Source of the DNA: Nitratireductor thuwali
GTDB taxonomy: Bacteria; Pseudomonadota; Alphaproteobacteria; Rhizobiales; Rhizobiaceae
Assembly: GCF_036621415.1 (NCBI RefSeq)
Contig: NZ_CP030941.1
Span: 4,152,001-4,216,000 of the forward strand
Length of the DNA stretch: 64,000 nt
Reading direction: 5' to 3'
Positions 9,434-19,284 of the stretch are shown one piece after another. How positions within the stretch are numbered: the first letter of the stretch is position 1; each line of letters starts with the position of its first letter. The notes below the pieces were generated by a model. That model was not told the origin of the DNA, made no database searches, and saw nothing but the letters and a program-made list of their open reading frames with translations. Made by a program: the position numbers and the translations under genes.

Positions 9434-10693
9434 TCAGCCGCCCGCCCCTGTCTTTGCCGCCGCGAATGCCTCAATCGCGCGAACGATATTGTCCGCAGCC
9501 CGCCCGCGCCATTCGGCGTCCCGCATCAGCGCTTCGTCCATGGGGTTTGAAAGATAGCCCAACTCGAGCAGGATCGACGGAACGTCCGGCGCCCTCAGAA
9601 CCCTGAATCCTGCGGAACGCAACGGGTTTTTTACGACATCCACCGCATTTGTCAGTTCGCCCAGCAGGGTGCGTGCGAAGCGTATGGAGAATGCGTGGGT
9701 CTCGCGACGAATCAGGTCGACGAGAATATCCGCCACCTCGTCGCTCTCCGCCTCCACCGTCATTCCGGCGAGCTGATCCGACAGGTTCTCGCGCGCCGCC
9801 GTGGCTGCGGCTTCGGCGTCGGAAGCGCGTTCGGACAGCGTGTAGATGGTCGCGCCCCGGAAGTTTCGCACGCTGATGGCATCGGCATGGATGGATATGA
9901 GGAGATCGGCATTGTTCTGCCGCGCGATGCGGACGCGCTCGTCCAATCTGAGGAAAATATCGCGGTCTCGCGTCAAGACGACGTCGTACGCGCCCGTTTC
10001 GTCCAACTTTTTCTTCAGTTCCAGTGCAAAAGCGAGCGTGATCTGCTTTTCCGACGTCCCGTTGACGCCTCTTGTGCCGCCGTCGATGCCACCGTGGCCA
10101 GGGTCGATCACCAGAGTGAACTTCCCGCCTTCATTGGCTTCGAGCGGCCGCACCGGAGGCGATTCCGGGAGTTTGTCCTCGGGTGCCTCGCCGATACGCG
10201 CCCTCATGGCCGCCTCGAACGCCTCTTCCGAGCCGGCGACGAGATCGACGATCAGACGGTAGCCGGGCGAGGTTTCGTTTTCGAGAACGGACAGATCCTC
10301 CACCACCACTGGCCCCACCGTCGTCAGGATCATGCGCGAGCTGTCCTCGTCCATGTCGCCATAGCGAACCTTGGCGATCAGCCCGCGCGCCTTGACATCC
10401 TCCGTTCCGATTGCGAACTCGGCCACCGGGAGATCGATGACGATGCGATGCGGCGACCGCAGCAGGAACCACTTCGGCTCTATCTCGCGGTCCACCTCGA
10501 AGACGATGCGGGTGCGTGTCTCGTCCCCGGCCATCCTGAACTCGGAGACGCCGAGGACCTTGCCGCCTTCCTGAGCTGATGCCGATTCGTCCAGGGAAAA
10601 TGAAAGCGCTACGACGCAAAACAGGCCGAATACGCGCAGAAGCGGCCATCCGGCGGCGTTTTGGCTGAAGAACCCTGATCTGAAAAACCGCAT
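9434..10693 (-). CDS. N-acetylmuramoyl-L-alanine amidase with AMIN domain (AmiC-like)
   Basis: A periplasmic zinc amidase that cleaves stem peptides from glycan strands during cell separation. After a signal or anchor segment there is an AMIN domain (about residues 45-150) and a C-terminal amidase_3 domain with VIDPGHGGIDGG (zinc His), SIHADA (zinc His) and LLELGYLSNP (catalytic Glu). The start is uncertain: ATG 10693 gives 419 residues, while an in-frame TTG at 10726 adds eleven; neither has a strong ribosome site. The 266 bp between its stop and the PBP1A start show nothing I recognise. Confidence 0.92.
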   Translation of the reverse strand: MRFFRSGFFSQNAAGWPLLRVFGLFCVVALSFSLDESASAQEGGKVLGVSEFRMAGDETRTRIVFEVDREIEPKWFLLRSPHRIVIDLPVAEFAIGTEDVKARGLIAKVRYGDMDEDSSRMILTTVGPVVVEDLSVLENETSPGYRLIVDLVAGSEEAFEAAMRARIGEAPEDKLPESPPVRPLEANEGGKFTLVIDPGHGGIDGGTRGVNGTSEKQITLAFALELKKKLDETGAYDVVLTRDRDIFLRLDERVRIARQNNADLLISIHADAISVRNFRGATIYTLSERASDAEAAATAARENLSDQLAGMTVEAESDEVADILVDLIRRETHAFSIRFARTLLGELTNAVDVVKNPLRSAGFRVLRAPDVPSILLELGYLSNPMDEALMRDAEWRGRAADNIVRAIEAFAAAKTGAGG

Positions 10694-11301
10694 GCGCGTC
10701 GACTGCCTCGATCCCCTGAGCGACAACTAAGCTCGGGCTTTTGCCAACATTTGGGCCGGTAGACAAATAACAAGCGCAAGGCAAGCAATCCGGCGCGTCC
10801 TGCCTCCATGCAAATCAGGGTTGCCATGATGATTGGCAAATCATAAAAGCGGCATTGGACCATCGCAATGCCCGCTGCCGGTATTCCCTCCGTGCGGCCG
10901 ATATGCGGGCGCAAGGGCGGACAGGACAACGCCGACGCGAGGCGGGCGAAACCGGTGGTTCAGAGAGATTTCTTCAAGGTGTTTGCGGCGACGCCGAGAC
11001 CCTTAGCGTGAGGAAAGCGGCCGGGATTTATCCTGCGCCGGCTCAATGGTGAGCAAAATAGCGGGTCCGGTTGGCCGGACCCTGGTTGAAACGGTAATGC
11101 CAGGCGGTGCGATGGGTTTGAGCGCAGTCAGGAAAATGCCCCCGGTCTGCCGCAGTTTTGATGCGGCCGAGGGGTCTCCTGTTGCGCCGACACGCCTGCC
11201 GGCAGGACTCACATTATCCGGCACGAATGTCCCAATGCGGGCGGCGGAGCGCGTAAATGCGCTTGCCGGTCCCCCGGGACCTGCCGGGGAGATACATCTT
11301 T
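10694..11301 (+). other. Divergent intergenic region and long rne leader
   Basis: These 608 bp separate the amidase from rne and contain no convincing gene. A perfect hairpin, GGGTCCGG (11063-11070), loop TTGG, CCGGACCC (11075-11082), lies about 220 bp before the rne start and is not followed by a T-run, so it is unlikely to be a terminator. The region probably holds both divergent promoters and a structured 5' untranslated leader for rne, since RNase E autoregulates through its leader in other bacteria. The promoter positions cannot be fixed by eye. Confidence 0.4.
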
Positions 11302-13956
11302 ATGCCCAACAAAATGCTGATCGACGCCTCCCATCCGGAGGAAACACGCGTCGTAGTCGTTCGCGGTAGCCGTATCGAAGAATTCGATTTCGAATCACAG
11401 GATAAGAAGCAGCTACGGGGAAACATCTATCTGGCGCGCGTGACCCGCGTAGAGCCCTCACTGCAGGCGGCTTTCGTGGAATATGGCGGCAACCGCCACG
11501 GCTTCCTGGCCTTCAGCGAGATCCATCCTGATTACTACCAGATCCCTGTCGCAGACCGTCAGGCGCTGTTGAAGGCCGAGGCCGAAGAAGCCAGGGCGGC
11601 CGACGACGAAGCCGACGAAAAGGAAACCCAGAATGCCGGGCGCGGCAAGAAGCGCCGCCGTGCGAGCCGGAGCGACAAGAAGCCGTCGGCCGAAGCATCC
11701 GGCGAGACCTCGCCCGACGGCGCCCAGGCGCTCGAGGCGCATGGCGACGTGGTTTCCGAGGACGTCGACGCTTCGGTCAACAACGGCCCGGACAACGGCG
11801 ACGACGAGGTCGACACGGTCGGAGCGGAGGATGCGCTGGACGAAGCGCAGAACCGCCGGCGTTCGAGCCGCCGCAACTACAAGATCCAGGAAGTCATCAA
11901 GCGCCGCCAGATTCTTCTGGTGCAGGTCGTCAAGGAAGAGCGCGGCAACAAAGGCGCCGCGCTGACCACCTACCTGTCGCTTGCCGGACGCTATTCGGTC
12001 CTGATGCCGAACACGGCTCGCGGCGGCGGCATATCGCGCAAGATCACCAGCCTGCAGGACCGCAAGCGGCTCAAGGACGTGGTGAAGGACCTTTCGGTGC
12101 CGGAGGGCATGGGCGTCATCCTGCGCACCGCCGGCGCCAACCGCACCAAGGCCGAGGTAAAGCGCGACTACGAATATCTGATGCGCATGTGGGAGCGGGT
12201 TCGCAGCCTGACGTTGCAATCGACCGCCCCTGCCCTCGTCTATGAGGAAGGCAGCCTCATCAAGCGATCCGTGCGCGATCTCTACAACAAGGATATCGAC
12301 GAAATCCTGGTCGCGGGTGACGAAGGCTATCGCGAAGCCAAGGATTTCATGCGCATGCTCATGCCGAGCCATGCCAAGGTGGTCCAGCCCTATCGCGACA
12401 GCGTCCCGATCTTCGCCCGCAACGGGATAGAGGGCCAGCTCGACAAGATGCTGCAGCCGCAGGTGACGTTGAGGTCGGGCGGCTACATCATCATCAACCA
12501 GACGGAAGCGCTCGTCGCCATCGACGTGAACTCCGGCCGCTCCACCAAGGAGCACTCTATCGAAGATACGGCTCTCCAGACCAATCTGGAGGCGGCCGAA
12601 GAAGTGGCGCGGCAGTTGCGGCTGCGCGATCTTGCCGGGCTGATCGTCATCGACTTCATCGACATGGAGGAGAACCGGAACAACCGCGCGGTCGAAAAGC
12701 GCCTCAAGGACTGCCTGAAGAACGACCGCGCCCGCATCCAGGTCGGCCGCATCTCGCATTTCGGCCTTCTGGAAATGTCGCGTCAGCGCATCCGCGCCAG
12801 CGTTCTGGAAAGCACGATGAAGCCCTGCCCCCATTGCGGCGGCACCGGCCATGTGCGCTCCGAATCCTCGGTCGCGCTGCTCGTCGTCCGTTCCATCGAG
12901 GAATATCTTCTCAAGGATGCCCGCAACGATATCCGCGTGCGCACGCCCTCTTCGACGGCGCTCTATCTGCTCAACCACAAGCGCGCCAATCTGGTCGATC
13001 TCGAAAATCGCTTCGGCGTAACGATCACCGTTGAGACCGACGACGAGCTCGGCGGCCAGCATTACGCGATCGTCAAGGGCCCGCCCTCCACACGCGATGT
13101 CACCATCGACGTTCCCGCCATCGAAGCGGAGATGTTCGAGCCGGAACCGGAAATCGAACCGGAGCCCATGGAGGAAGAAGTCGCCGCCAACGGCCAGGAC
13201 GGCCCGGAGAGCGTCGGCGAGGACGGCCAGGGACAAGGGCGCAAGCGTCGGCGCAAGCGCCGGCGTCGTGGCGGCCGCGACCGCAACAACCAGGAAGGCG
13301 CCGCAGCCGACGGCAACGGCGCGGACCATCAGCCCCAGGATGGCGACGAGGACCAGGAGCGCGAGGCGGCCGCGGCCGAGCCTGCCGATGAAGAGGGTGC
13401 CGGCGCAGAGCGCAAGAAGCGTCACCGGGGCAAGCGCGGCGGCCGGAGAAACCGTCGCGACGAACAGGCCCAACCAGAGGTCGTTTCGGACGAGGCACAG
13501 CCCGCCGGCAACGTGGCCCCCGGCCTGTCCGACCAGACCGCGCCGCTGACGGCAGATGAAACGGCCCCGGCCGTGGAACATGCTGCCGCCGAACAGGCAG
13601 AGCAGGCGCCTCCGCCCGCCGAAGAGGCAATGGCCGAGGACGTGCCTGCCGCGGAGGCTGAGAAGCCGGCGAAGAAGCCGAGGAAGCGGGCATCCCGCGC
13701 CAAGGCCGCGCCGGCGCAGGAAGCTTCCGAAGCGATGCCCGCCGAAGCGCCTGCCGGGGCCGAAAGCGGCGAATCCGAACCGGCTCCGGTGGACAACGCC
13801 GAACCCGCTCCGGCGGAAAAGAAAAAGCGCGCCCCACGGCGCAAGGCCGCCGCAGCCGAGGAGAAGCAGCAGGAGCCCGTCGTTTCGTCCACCGACGAGG
13901 CGGCGGAGGAATCGCCCCGCAAAGCTGGCTGGTGGCAGCGCAAGAGCTTCTTCTGA
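11302..13956 (+). CDS. rne: Ribonuclease E
   Basis: The essential endonuclease of the degradosome, acting in mRNA decay and rRNA/tRNA processing. Start ATG 11302 (884 residues) gives the canonical MPNKMLIDASHPEETRV; a frame extends 15 codons upstream without support. The S1 domain begins near residue 38 and is interrupted by about 100 residues of acidic and basic low-complexity sequence (about 92-195), as is usual in alphaproteobacteria. The catalytic DNase I-like region follows, with AIDVNSGR, then the zinc-link CPHCGG near residue 508. The last 340 residues are an Ala/Glu/Arg-rich disordered scaffold with RNA-binding Arg clusters, ending in GWWQRKSFF. A terminator follows directly. Confidence 0.96.
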   Translation: MPNKMLIDASHPEETRVVVVRGSRIEEFDFESQDKKQLRGNIYLARVTRVEPSLQAAFVEYGGNRHGFLAFSEIHPDYYQIPVADRQALLKAEAEEARAADDEADEKETQNAGRGKKRRRASRSDKKPSAEASGETSPDGAQALEAHGDVVSEDVDASVNNGPDNGDDEVDTVGAEDALDEAQNRRRSSRRNYKIQEVIKRRQILLVQVVKEERGNKGAALTTYLSLAGRYSVLMPNTARGGGISRKITSLQDRKRLKDVVKDLSVPEGMGVILRTAGANRTKAEVKRDYEYLMRMWERVRSLTLQSTAPALVYEEGSLIKRSVRDLYNKDIDEILVAGDEGYREAKDFMRMLMPSHAKVVQPYRDSVPIFARNGIEGQLDKMLQPQVTLRSGGYIIINQTEALVAIDVNSGRSTKEHSIEDTALQTNLEAAEEVARQLRLRDLAGLIVIDFIDMEENRNNRAVEKRLKDCLKNDRARIQVGRISHFGLLEMSRQRIRASVLESTMKPCPHCGGTGHVRSESSVALLVVRSIEEYLLKDARNDIRVRTPSSTALYLLNHKRANLVDLENRFGVTITVETDDELGGQHYAIVKGPPSTRDVTIDVPAIEAEMFEPEPEIEPEPMEEEVAANGQDGPESVGEDGQGQGRKRRRKRRRRGGRDRNNQEGAAADGNGADHQPQDGDEDQEREAAAAEPADEEGAGAERKKRHRGKRGGRRNRRDEQAQPEVVSDEAQPAGNVAPGLSDQTAPLTADETAPAVEHAAAEQAEQAPPPAEEAMAEDVPAAEAEKPAKKPRKRASRAKAAPAQEASEAMPAEAPAGAESGESEPAPVDNAEPAPAEKKKRAPRRKAAAAEEKQQEPVVSSTDEAAEESPRKAGWWQRKSFF

Positions 13957-13985
13957 AAGGCCCTGCGGCGGCGATGAATACGAAC

Positions 13986-14018
13986 GGCCGGGGCTGATGC
14001 CCCGGCTGTTTTGTTTTG
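13986..14018 (+). terminator. Rho-independent terminator of rne
   Basis: GCCGGGGC (13987-13994), loop TGAT, GCCCCGGC (13999-14006), followed by the T-rich TGTTTTGTTTTG. It lies 30 bp after the rne stop. Confidence 0.8.
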
Positions 14019-14154
14019 CTATGGTGGGGACGTAAAAGTGCAGTGCCGGTTCGCGGCCCTCTCGAAGCGAGGGTGGTGAAAAAGCGGGCGGGCGCCTTTT
14101 CCTCGCCACGAAGCGGACCTACCACCGCCGAAACAAGGACAGCTACGTCAACCG

Positions 14155-15504
14155 ATGCGCATTCTGGCCTTCCTGCTCGCAATCCTCCACGCGTTGACCG
14201 CCATGCCGGCGGCCTACGCCCAGAAAAACGTGCCGATCGTCCGCGATGCGGAGATCGAAGCGCTCGTCGAGGAATATGCCCAGCCGATCCTAAAGGCGGC
14301 GGGCCTCAGCCGCTCCGGCATCGAGATCGTCCTCGTCAACGACCCAAACTTCAACGCCTTCGTTGCCGGCCGCCGCATCTTCATCCATGCAGGCGCGCTG
14401 CTTACGGCGGAAACGCCGAACGAAGTCATCGGCGTGATCGCGCACGAAGCCGGCCATATCGCGGGAGGTCATCAGGAGCGGCTGCGCCAGCAGCTGGCGC
14501 GTGCCAAGACGATGGCCGTGGTTGCCCTCTTGGCCGGCATCGGCGCGAGCGTGGCCGGCGCGACGACGAATTCGGGCCAACTTGCCGGCGCCGGCGTCGG
14601 CATCGCAGCCGGCGGCTCCGAGGCCGCCCGGCGCAGCGTGCTTGGCTATCAGCGCACCGAAGAGGCAACCGCCGACCGCTCGGCAATCGAATATCTGGAG
14701 CGGACCGGGCAGTCGCCGCGCGGCATGCTGAAGACCTTCGAGCGGATGTCGCGGGATCTTGCTTTGGCGGGCATCAACGTCGATCCCTACCAGCTCAGCC
14801 ACCCCGTGCCGCGCGAACGCATCGCAAACCTGCAAAGCCTCGTCGCTGCCAGCCGCTTTGCCGACCGCAAGGACCCGCCCGCGCTGCAATTGCGGCACGA
14901 CCTGATGCGGGCGAAGCTTGCCGCCTATACTGCGGGCCCCAACGCGGCCGCCCGCCTTTTCCGCGACCCTGGCGGCCTGCCCCGCGCCTATGCCGACGCC
15001 ATCACCGCCTATCTCTACGGCAATCCGCGCGATGCGCTGGCGCGCGTCGACCGGCTTATCGCCGCTCAGCCGCGCAACGCCTATTTCCACGAACTGCGTG
15101 CCGAGATACTGGTCAAGGCGAACAATCCGCAGGAGGCCGCCAATGCCTATGCCAAGGCCATCAGCCTTGCGCCCGGCTCGCCCGGCCTCCTCCAGGTCGG
15201 CTACGGCCAGGCGCTGCTGTCGACCGGCGCGCCGGACCTCATCCGGAAGGCCGCGTCGGAGCTGAAGGCCGGCCTGACGCGGGAGCCCGAATATGTGAAC
15301 GGCTACCGGTTTCTGGCGCAAGCCTACGGCCAGCTCGGCGACATAGGCGCAGCGGAGCTGGCCACCGCGGAAGGACATTTCCATTCCGGCCAATACCGCG
15401 ACGCCAAGATATTCGCCGCCCGGGCGCAGACGAAAATGAAGCAGGGCTCGCCCGGTTGGCTTCGGGCCCAGGACATCATCGACTACCGTCCGCCGGACAA
15501 GTGA
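14155..15504 (+). CDS. Periplasmic M48 metalloprotease with TPR domain (BepA/LoiP-like)
   Basis: An exported zinc protease, likely involved in quality control of outer-membrane proteins, by analogy to E. coli BepA. There is a cleavable signal peptide (about residues 1-22), then the HEAGH zinc motif at 97-101 (IAHEAGHIAGGH), the third ligand region RTEEATADRSAIEYL near 175, and a C-terminal half of TPR-like helices (IAAQPRNAYFHELRAEIL; NNPQEAANAYAKAISLAPGS). The length of 449 fits the BepA group. It is followed 76 bp later by a DsbA-like gene, consistent with a shared envelope-folding role, but the link is by context only. Confidence 0.9.
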   Translation: MRILAFLLAILHALTAMPAAYAQKNVPIVRDAEIEALVEEYAQPILKAAGLSRSGIEIVLVNDPNFNAFVAGRRIFIHAGALLTAETPNEVIGVIAHEAGHIAGGHQERLRQQLARAKTMAVVALLAGIGASVAGATTNSGQLAGAGVGIAAGGSEAARRSVLGYQRTEEATADRSAIEYLERTGQSPRGMLKTFERMSRDLALAGINVDPYQLSHPVPRERIANLQSLVAASRFADRKDPPALQLRHDLMRAKLAAYTAGPNAAARLFRDPGGLPRAYADAITAYLYGNPRDALARVDRLIAAQPRNAYFHELRAEILVKANNPQEAANAYAKAISLAPGSPGLLQVGYGQALLSTGAPDLIRKAASELKAGLTREPEYVNGYRFLAQAYGQLGDIGAAELATAEGHFHSGQYRDAKIFAARAQTKMKQGSPGWLRAQDIIDYRPPDK

Positions 15505-15580
15505 TGAGGGTCGTGAACCTTCGCCGCGCCCGCGACACAGAGTATTACGTTCAACGCATTACGACGAAACGGAAAAGATC

Positions 15581-16318
15581 ATGAGAAGTTTGCTTATTGC
15601 CGCCGGCGCATCGTCGCTCCTGGCTCTTTCTGCGGCGCAGGCGTTCAGCCAGGACGGTGCGGTCACCCGCGACGAGGTCGGGCAGATCGTGCGGGATTAC
15701 CTTCTTGAGAACCCAGAGATCCTGATCGAGATGCAGACGATCCTGGAAGCCCGGCAGAAGCAGGAACAGCAGGCCGCCCAGGAAGAAATCATCGCCCAGT
15801 CATCGACGACCCTGTTCGACAGCGGCTATGACGGCATTGTCGGCAATCCCGACGGCGATGTGACCGTGGTCGAATTCTTCGACTACAATTGCGGCTACTG
15901 CAAGCGCGCCTTGGCGGACATGGAAGCGCTTGTCGAGGAGAACCCGAACCTGCGCTTCGTCCTGAAGGAGTTTCCGATCCTCGGCCCCGATTCCCAGAAG
16001 GCGCATATCGTCTCGATGGCGTTCCGGAAGCTGATGCCGGAGAAATACGGCGAATTCCACGCCCAGCTTCTGGGCAGCACCGGACGCGCCGACGAGGCAA
16101 GCGCCATCCAGATTGCCGTGGGTCTCGGAGCCGACGAGGCAGCGCTGCGCGAAGCGATGAAGGACGACGCCATCCTTGCAGCCATCAGCGAGACCTACGA
16201 ACTGGCCAACAAGCTGCAGATCACCGGAACGCCCTCCTATGTCGTCGGTAAGGAACTCGTGTTCGGCGCGCAGGGCAAGGATGCGTTGAGCGAGAAGATC
16301 AAGACGGCAACCCAATAG
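15581..16318 (+). CDS. DsbA-family thiol:disulfide oxidoreductase
   Basis: A periplasmic thioredoxin-fold protein of 245 residues. It has a signal peptide (about 1-24), a helical N-terminal part, the active site CGYC at 104-107 in FFDYNCGYCKRA, and the cis-proline loop TGTPSYVVG near 221. The CGYC motif is shared with Com1/ScsC-type DsbA proteins, so either oxidation or isomerisation is possible. In relatives such as Sinorhizobium this gene precedes aroQ-accB-accC; here aroQ is missing from the gap. Confidence 0.9.
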   Translation: MRSLLIAAGASSLLALSAAQAFSQDGAVTRDEVGQIVRDYLLENPEILIEMQTILEARQKQEQQAAQEEIIAQSSTTLFDSGYDGIVGNPDGDVTVVEFFDYNCGYCKRALADMEALVEENPNLRFVLKEFPILGPDSQKAHIVSMAFRKLMPEKYGEFHAQLLGSTGRADEASAIQIAVGLGADEAALREAMKDDAILAAISETYELANKLQITGTPSYVVGKELVFGAQGKDALSEKIKTATQ

Positions 16319-16684
16319 AAGGGCGTCCTGTGGACAGGAAGAGAAGTTCCTTGCGCTCTTTCCGGCAGTGACTAAGCCATTTATACAGATCCGGCGGCAG
16401 TTCTGCCGCCGGCGGGAAAGCTCGATGGCAAGGAAAGACGTCATTGCGGATGAGCCTGTAGCGGGGCTGGGGCCGTGTGCCGCGAAAGCAGTGGGACTCC
16501 CGCCGGCTTTTGAGGCCCACATTCCCGCTGCCGGGCCCTTCTCCCGTGCTTTTAGCCATTTCCAAACTGGCTTTCGCCCCGCATTGCGTGATATGCGCGC
16601 GGCAGGACCGTCGATGCGCAGGCGCATTCTCCGCAGCCGGTCGGGCCAGAGAGCATCGCCAGGTATGACGAAAGAGATCGTGAA
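16319..16684 (+). other. 366-bp gap where aroQ is expected
   Basis: There is no recognisable gene. A 22-bp near-perfect palindrome lies at 16391-16412 (CCGGCGGCAG, two-base loop, CTGCCGCCGG) without a T-run on either strand. The only long open frame (16368-16688, +) has no family resemblance and Arg-rich content typical of non-coding GC-rich DNA. I found no trace of type II dehydroquinase motifs. The accB promoter is presumably here. Confidence 0.5.
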
Positions 16685-17152
16685 ATGAAGAAGAACGGTG
16701 TAGATCAGCAACTGATCCGTGACCTTGCGGGCATCCTTGACGAAACCCGGCTTACGGAGATCGAGGTCGAGGACGGCGGCATGCGCATTCGCGTATCGCG
16801 GCAGTCTCCCGGTATCCAGGCCTCCCTTCCTGCCGCGCCAGCCGCCGCCCCGGCGCCGGCCTCGGCCGGTCCAGCCGGCTCAGCCGAAAAGGAGCAGAGC
16901 CCGGCCGCTGCCGACAGCAAAAACGCGGTACCCTCGCCCATGGTCGGCACCGCCTACCGCTCGTCCACACCCGGCGCGGCCCCTTTCGTCGAAATCGGCC
17001 AGACGGTCAAGGAAGGCCAGACATTGCTGATCATTGAGGCAATGAAAACGATGAACCAGATACCCTCGCCCCGTTCGGGAACCGTTACCGCAATCCTGTT
17101 CGAGGATGCGCAACCGGTCGAATATGGCGAGCCGCTCGTCGTCATCGAATAG
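16685..17152 (+). CDS. accB: Biotin carboxyl carrier protein of acetyl-CoA carboxylase
   Basis: AccB carries the biotin that shuttles carboxyl groups in the first step of fatty-acid synthesis. The 155-residue protein has an N-terminal helix-rich part, an Ala/Pro linker (about 45-80) and the biotinyl domain with EAMKTMN; Lys 121 is the biotin attachment site. accC follows after 19 bp and the pair forms the usual operon. Confidence 0.97.
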   Translation: MKKNGVDQQLIRDLAGILDETRLTEIEVEDGGMRIRVSRQSPGIQASLPAAPAAAPAPASAGPAGSAEKEQSPAAADSKNAVPSPMVGTAYRSSTPGAAPFVEIGQTVKEGQTLLIIEAMKTMNQIPSPRSGTVTAILFEDAQPVEYGEPLVVIE

Positions 17153-17171
17153 AGCGGAGCAGCCCGGCACC

Positions 17172-18515
17172 ATGTTTCAGAAAATCCTCATCGCCAATCG
17201 CGGCGAAATCGCCCTCAGGGTGCTGCGCGCGGCCAAGGAACTCGGCATCCAGACCGTGGCGGTGCATTCCACCGCCGACGCGGACGCGATGCATGTGCGG
17301 CTGGCCGACGAGAGCGTTTGCATCGGCCCCCCTGCATCCCGCGACAGCTATCTCAACATCCACCAGATTCTGGCGGCCTGCGAGATCACCGGCGCCGACG
17401 CGGTTCATCCCGGCTATGGCTTCCTTTCGGAGAATGCCAAGTTCGCGGAAATCCTGGCCGCCCACAACCTCACCTTCATCGGGCCAACCGCCGACCACAT
17501 CCGCGTGATGGGCGACAAGATCGAAGCCAAGCGTACCGTCAAGAAGCTCGGCATACCGGTCGTGCCAGGTTCGGAAGGCGCCGTTACCGACGACCGCGAA
17601 GCCAAGCGCATTGCCGCCGACATCGGCTATCCGGTCCTGGTCAAGGCCTCGGCCGGCGGCGGAGGACGCGGCATGAAGGTCGCGCGCACCGAGGACGATC
17701 TTTCCGAGGCGCTCTCGACAGCGCGGAACGAGGCCGGTTCGGCCTTTGGCGACGACGCCGTCTATATCGAAAAATACCTTGAAAAGCCGCGCCATATCGA
17801 AGTCCAGGTCATGGGCGACGGCATGGGAAAGGCCATTCATCTGGGCGAGCGCGACTGCTCCCTGCAGCGCCGGCACCAGAAAGTGTGGGAAGAGGCCAAT
17901 TCGCCCGCCCTCAATGTCGAGCAGCGCACGAGGATCGGCGAGACCGTGTCGAAGGCCATGGCGGATCTCGGCTATTCCGGCGCCGGCACGATCGAGTTTC
18001 TCTATGAGAACGGCGAGTTCTATTTCATCGAGATGAACACCCGCCTGCAGGTGGAGCACCCGGTGACCGAGGCCATCACCGGCATCGATCTCGTGCATGA
18101 GCAGATACGTGTGGCCTCCGGTGGCGGCCTGTCTGTCACGCAGGAAGAGGTGCGTTTCCACGGCCACGCCATCGAGTGCCGCATCAATGCGGAAGATCCG
18201 CGCACCTTCGTGCCCTCGCCCGGCACGATTACGCACTTCCATACGCCGGGTGGTCTCGGCGTCCGCGTCGATTCGGGCGTCTATTCCGGTTACCGCATCC
18301 CCCCCTATTACGACAGCCTGATCGGCAAGCTGATCGTGCATGGGCGCAATCGCGTTGAATGCATGATGCGGTTGCGCAGGGCTCTTGACGAATTCGTGGT
18401 CGATGGCATCAATTCCACCTTGCCGCTCTTTCGGGATCTTGTCGGCAACGTCGATGTGGCGAACGGCGACTATGACATTCACTGGTTGGAGAACTATCTG
18501 GCGAAGTCCACCTGA
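17172..18515 (+). CDS. accC: Biotin carboxylase subunit of acetyl-CoA carboxylase
   Basis: AccC carboxylates the biotin on AccB using ATP and bicarbonate. The start ATG 17172 (447 residues) gives the invariant [16 protein letters not shown]; in-frame Mets upstream fall inside accB. The ATP-grasp glycine loop GGGGRGMK is near residue 165, the HIEVQVMGD and [12 protein letters not shown] motifs follow, and [14 protein letters not shown] carries metal-binding and catalytic residues. It is co-directional with aat, which starts 15 bp after its stop. Confidence 0.98.
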   Translation: MFQKILIANRGEIALRVLRAAKELGIQTVAVHSTADADAMHVRLADESVCIGPPASRDSYLNIHQILAACEITGADAVHPGYGFLSENAKFAEILAAHNLTFIGPTADHIRVMGDKIEAKRTVKKLGIPVVPGSEGAVTDDREAKRIAADIGYPVLVKASAGGGGRGMKVARTEDDLSEALSTARNEAGSAFGDDAVYIEKYLEKPRHIEVQVMGDGMGKAIHLGERDCSLQRRHQKVWEEANSPALNVEQRTRIGETVSKAMADLGYSGAGTIEFLYENGEFYFIEMNTRLQVEHPVTEAITGIDLVHEQIRVASGGGLSVTQEEVRFHGHAIECRINAEDPRTFVPSPGTITHFHTPGGLGVRVDSGVYSGYRIPPYYDSLIGKLIVHGRNRVECMMRLRRALDEFVVDGINSTLPLFRDLVGNVDVANGDYDIHWLENYLAKST

Positions 18516-18530
18516 GGGGAGACCGGGGCG

Positions 18531-19148
18531 ATGACCCGCCCCTTTGCCCCCGGCTACCGGATTCCGCCAGACCTGCTGTTGCGGGCTTATGCGACCGGCG
18601 TTTTCCCGATGGCCGAACATGCCGACGACCCGGAGGTCTTCTGGGTTCGTCCCGAAGTTCGCGGCGTCATTCCGCTCGATCGTTTCCATGTGCCGCGAAG
18701 CCTCAAGAAGCTGATGCGCACGGCACCTTTCGACATCCGCTTCGATCACGATTTCGAAGCCGTCATCGAGGCCTGTGCCGAGCCGGGCCCCGACCGCCAG
18801 GACACGTGGATCAACCGGCCCATCCGCGAAGCCTATACGGCGCTTTTCGAGGCCGGCCATTGCCACACGGTCGAGGCGTGGCGGGATGAAGAACTGGTCG
18901 GCGGCCTCTACGGCGTCACGCTCGGCCGCGCCTTCTTCGGCGAAAGCATGTTCTCGCGGGAGCCCAACGCATCCAAGATATGCCTGGTGCATCTGGTGGA
19001 ACGGCTGAAAGAACGGTCCTTCCTGTTGCTCGATACGCAGTTCACGACGCCGCACCTCAAGCGTTTCGGGGCCGTCGACGTTCCGCGCCGGCGTTACGAA
19101 ACGCTCCTTGCGCAGGCGCTCGGCGATAGCGCCACATTCAGCGATTGA
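18531..19148 (+). CDS. aat: Leucyl/phenylalanyl-tRNA--protein transferase
   Basis: Aat adds Leu or Phe from aminoacyl-tRNA to proteins with N-terminal Arg or Lys, marking them for ClpS/ClpAP. The 205-residue protein shows the family sequence [20 protein letters not shown] near the N-terminus, [30 protein letters not shown] and [16 protein letters not shown]. It follows accC closely and is likely in the same transcript. A repeat element lies between it and the convergent DUF2155 gene. Confidence 0.96.
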   Translation: MTRPFAPGYRIPPDLLLRAYATGVFPMAEHADDPEVFWVRPEVRGVIPLDRFHVPRSLKKLMRTAPFDIRFDHDFEAVIEACAEPGPDRQDTWINRPIREAYTALFEAGHCHTVEAWRDEELVGGLYGVTLGRAFFGESMFSREPNASKICLVHLVERLKERSFLLLDTQFTTPHLKRFGAVDVPRRRYETLLAQALGDSATFSD

Positions 19149-19230
19149 GCCAAGCCCCGGACCTTTGTCGATAGATCAAGTTCGCCGTTTCACAGAAGCG
19201 GCAAGCCGATCTGCCTGTTTTGATTTTACC

Positions 19231-19274
19231 GCAATTCCGGACGGAAAACCGGCTTCCACTTTTCCTGGAATTGC
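19231..19274 (+). repeat. Intergenic palindromic repeat, family 1, copy 1
   Basis: A 44-bp element with perfect 8-bp ends (GCAATTCC and GGAATTGC) around the core AACCGGCTTCCACTTTTCCT. Copies lie at 29384-29420 and, inverted, at 56892-56931. It sits between the convergent aat and DUF2155 genes and could act as a transcript end or a mobile palindrome. Confidence 0.75.
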
Positions 19275-19284
19275 TTTAGCGGCG

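Noticed and set aside
11063..11082. Hairpin before rne as a terminator of an upstream gene
   Set aside because: There is no T-run and no plus-strand gene upstream for it to terminate.
11458..14109. Very long minus-strand open frame opposite rne
   Set aside because: It is antisense to a clearly recognised RNase E gene, has no family motif, and such frames arise from GC-rich third positions.
17142..19055. Long minus-strand open frame opposite accC and aat
   Set aside because: Both plus-strand genes are certain; the minus frame is a composition shadow.
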